DNA of 34,446 nucleotides from Vicinamibacteria bacterium (GTDB taxonomy: Bacteria; Acidobacteriota; Vicinamibacteria; Fen-336; JAGNNV01). Each line of letters begins with the position of its first letter. Positions within the stretch are counted from its first letter, which is position 1. Shown in pieces: positions 32,741-34,446 of the stretch. The stretch spans positions 1-34,446 of the forward strand of contig JAGNNV010000014.1 of assembly GCA_017990495.1 (NCBI GenBank). Direction: 5' to 3'. The notes beneath the pieces were generated by a model. That model was not told the origin of the DNA, did no database searches, and saw only the letters and a list, made by a program, of their open reading frames with translations. The position numbers and the translations under genes are program-made.

Positions 32741-34446
32741 ATGCAAAAACTCGCTGAAATCTGCATAGAACGGCCGGTCTTCGCGACCGTGTTGATCCTC
32801 GCCCTGGTCGTGGTGGGCATCTTCGGCTACGGGACGCTCGGCGTCGACCGCTTTCCGAACATCGACTTTCCGTTTGTCACCATCACCACACGGATGCCGG
32901 GTGCGGCGCCTCAGGAGATGGAGACCGACGTCTCGGAGAAACTCGAGGAAGCGGTCAGCTCGATCTCCGGCGTCGATGAGTTGCGGTCGTTCTCGTCCGA
33001 CGGATTCTCCGTGGTGACGGTGGGCTTCAACCTCGAAAAGGACGGCAACGTGGGCGGCCAGGAGGTGCGCGAGCGGATCGACGGCGCCACCTTCACCCTG
33101 CCTCGCGGCATCGACCCGCCGGTGGTCGAGAAGATCGCGGCCGACGCGACTCCGGTCATCGCGGTCATCCTCTCGGGAGAGGCGACGCTGCGCGAGCTGA
33201 CCGAGTTCGCGGACAAAGTGCTGAAGCGCAATCTCGGCACCGTGGCCGGGGTCGGTCAGGCCACCATCATCGGCGGCCGGGCGCGTCAGGTGCGCGTGGT
33301 CGCCAACGCAGGAGCGCTCGCGAGCCTCGGTCTGCCCGCGGCCCAGGTTGTCCAGGCCATCCAGGCCCAGAACCTGCAACTGCCCGGAGGCAAGGTCGAG
33401 CAGGGCGCGCGGGATCTCTCCCTGCGCACCTACGGCCGTGTGACCTCCATCGATCAGTTCGGGGAGATCGTGGTCGCGAACAAGGGCGGAGTCCCCGTGC
33501 GCCTCAAGGACGTGGCCCGGATCGAGGACGGCGAGGAGGACCCCGTCTCCACCGCGTTGTGGAACGGCGAACCCGCCGTCACCCTGCTCATCCGCAAGCA
33601 GTCCGGCGCCAATACCGTGAAGACGGTGGCCGCGGTGAAAGAGCGCGTGGAAGCGCTGCGCGGCCGCCTGCCCAAGGGATGGAAAGTCGAATACGCGCGC
33701 GATCAGGCCGCCTTCGTCATCACCGCCATCGCCACGGTGATGGAGCATCTGATCCTGGGGTCGATCCTCGCCGCGGGTGTGGTGTGGATGTTCCTCAAAC
33801 GTTCGCGCCCCACTCTCATCGCCGCCCTCTCGATACCCGCCTCCATCATCAGCACGTTCGGGGCCCTGCAGTACATGGGCTACACCCTCAACACCATCAC
33901 CCTGCTCGCTCTGACCCTGGTGGTGGGCATCGTGATCGACGACGCGGTGATCGTGATCGAGAACATCTTCCGCCTGCTCGAGGACAAGCGCCTGCCTCCG
34001 CGGGAAGCGGCCATCCAGGGCACGCGCGAGATTGGCCTCGCCGTTCTCGCCACCACCATGTCGCTCATCGCCGTGTTCCTGCCCATCGGTTTCATGGGCG
34101 GCATCGTGGGCCGTTTCATGGGCAGCTTCGGCATCACCATGAGCTTCGCCATCTTCATCTCCCTGATCGTGGCCTTCACCATCACCCCGATGTTGTGCTC
34201 GCGCTGGCTGAAAGTTCCAAAGGGCGACGACGTGGTGGTTCCCGTCCACGGCCTCAACGAACACGCGCCCGGAGTGTACGGGCGGGTCGAATGGGGCTAC
34301 ATGACCATGTTGCGCTGGGCCATGGGGCATCGTGCCCTCATGCTGCTGATCATCGCGTTGACCGTTGTCTCCACCGTGCCGCTCGGCCGCATCGCCAACA
34401 AGAACTTCCTCCCCACCGACGACGAAGGCCAGTTCGAGGTTCTGGT
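32741..34446 (+). CDS. RND multidrug/metabolite efflux pump, cut by the window end
   Basis: The first 568 residues of an inner-membrane RND (AcrB-like) proton-driven pump; families in this class are about 1030-1060 residues, so roughly half is shown. TM1 is at 13-32. The first large periplasmic loop has FPNIDFPFVTITTRMPGAAP (38-57). TM2-TM6 follow from about 333, and the proton-relay aspartates D400 and D401 occur in IDDAVIVIEN (TM4). The second periplasmic loop begins at FLPTDDEGQFEV near the end. The sequence favours the HAE (hydrophobic/amphiphilic export) class over the metal (HME) class. It starts six bases after the adaptor stop, completing the tripartite operon. Substrate unknown. Confidence 0.95.
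   Translation, partial: MQKLAEICIERPVFATVLILALVVVGIFGYGTLGVDRFPNIDFPFVTITTRMPGAAPQEMETDVSEKLEEAVSSISGVDELRSFSSDGFSVVTVGFNLEKDGNVGGQEVRERIDGATFTLPRGIDPPVVEKIAADATPVIAVILSGEATLRELTEFADKVLKRNLGTVAGVGQATIIGGRARQVRVVANAGALASLGLPAAQVVQAIQAQNLQLPGGKVEQGARDLSLRTYGRVTSIDQFGEIVVANKGGVPVRLKDVARIEDGEEDPVSTALWNGEPAVTLLIRKQSGANTVKTVAAVKERVEALRGRLPKGWKVEYARDQAAFVITAIATVMEHLILGSILAAGVVWMFLKRSRPTLIAALSIPASIISTFGALQYMGYTLNTITLLALTLVVGIVIDDAVIVIENIFRLLEDKRLPPREAAIQGTREIGLAVLATTMSLIAVFLPIGFMGGIVGRFMGSFGITMSFAIFISLIVAFTITPMLCSRWLKVPKGDDVVVPVHGLNEHAPGVYGRVEWGYMTMLRWAMGHRALMLLIIALTVVSTVPLGRIANKNFLPTDDEGQFEVL

Noticed and set aside
31745-34330. 861-residue open frame on the minus strand
   Set aside because: It lies entirely antisense to the TolC, adaptor and RND genes, which have clear family motifs. 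Its product is rich in His, Arg, Gly and Asp with no recognisable fold, as expected of shadows in high-GC DNA.

Overview
This 34.4 kb window is a gene-dense, high-GC bacterial chromosome segment. It holds 29 supported protein genes: 27 complete, one cut by each edge. No rRNA, tRNA, CRISPR array, insertion sequence or phage gene was seen. Every gap between genes is under 300 bases. The gene content suggests a Gram-negative, respiring, menaquinone-using soil or sediment bacterium. That content is a DUF1587/1595/1592/1588/1585 cytochrome with a DUF1552 partner, a giant carboxypeptidase-regulatory-like repeat protein, an M61 peptidase, a DUF4139 protein, futalosine-type menaquinone genes and a TolC/RND pump. 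Acidobacteriota is the best guess; Myxococcota or a related deep lineage is possible. This is inferred from gene families, not from a marker-gene tree.

Layout. 1-4.5 kb: the tail of an unknown gene, a PAP2 phosphatase, a radical SAM/SPASM-like enzyme, a RibD-C reductase-like protein, a secreted unknown and a PNPOx-like flavoprotein. 4.5-8.5 kb: one 1322-residue secreted protein of about 15 beta-sandwich repeats on the minus strand. 8.7-11.7 kb: an NADPH:FMN reductase, an alpha/beta hydrolase and a membrane diguanylate cyclase. 11.8-15.3 kb: the DUF1552 and DUF1592-type pair, overlapping by ATGA on the minus strand. 15.5-18.7 kb: an M61-PDZ peptidase, a tri-haem c lipoprotein and a secreted unknown. 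18.8-22.6 kb: a V4R-GGDEF-EAL protein, a secreted unknown and a membrane-anchored LuxR-type regulator. 22.7-25.8 kb: a Haem_bd protein, a DUF4139 protein, and an ECF sigma factor divergent from a ChrR-like cupin.

25.8-29.9 kb: RidA, then a tightly overlapping operon of aminodeoxyfutalosine deaminase-like, UbiA-type prenyltransferase and MenG/UbiE methyltransferase genes, which would supply menaquinone. A membrane protein of unknown role follows. 29.9-34.4 kb: TetR regulator, TolC-like channel, membrane-fusion protein and RND pump. These form one operon whose promoter is covered by two overlapping palindromes, the expected autoregulatory operator.

Themes that link the genes: envelope and periplasmic biology (many signal peptides, a lipoprotein, c-type haems), respiration (menaquinone, cytochromes), c-di-GMP signalling (two GGDEF proteins, one with an apparent aromatic-sensing domain) and stress or efflux control. 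The most unusual item is the V4R-GGDEF-EAL protein, which keeps a zinc-site residue spacing like that of phenol-sensing NtrC-family activators.
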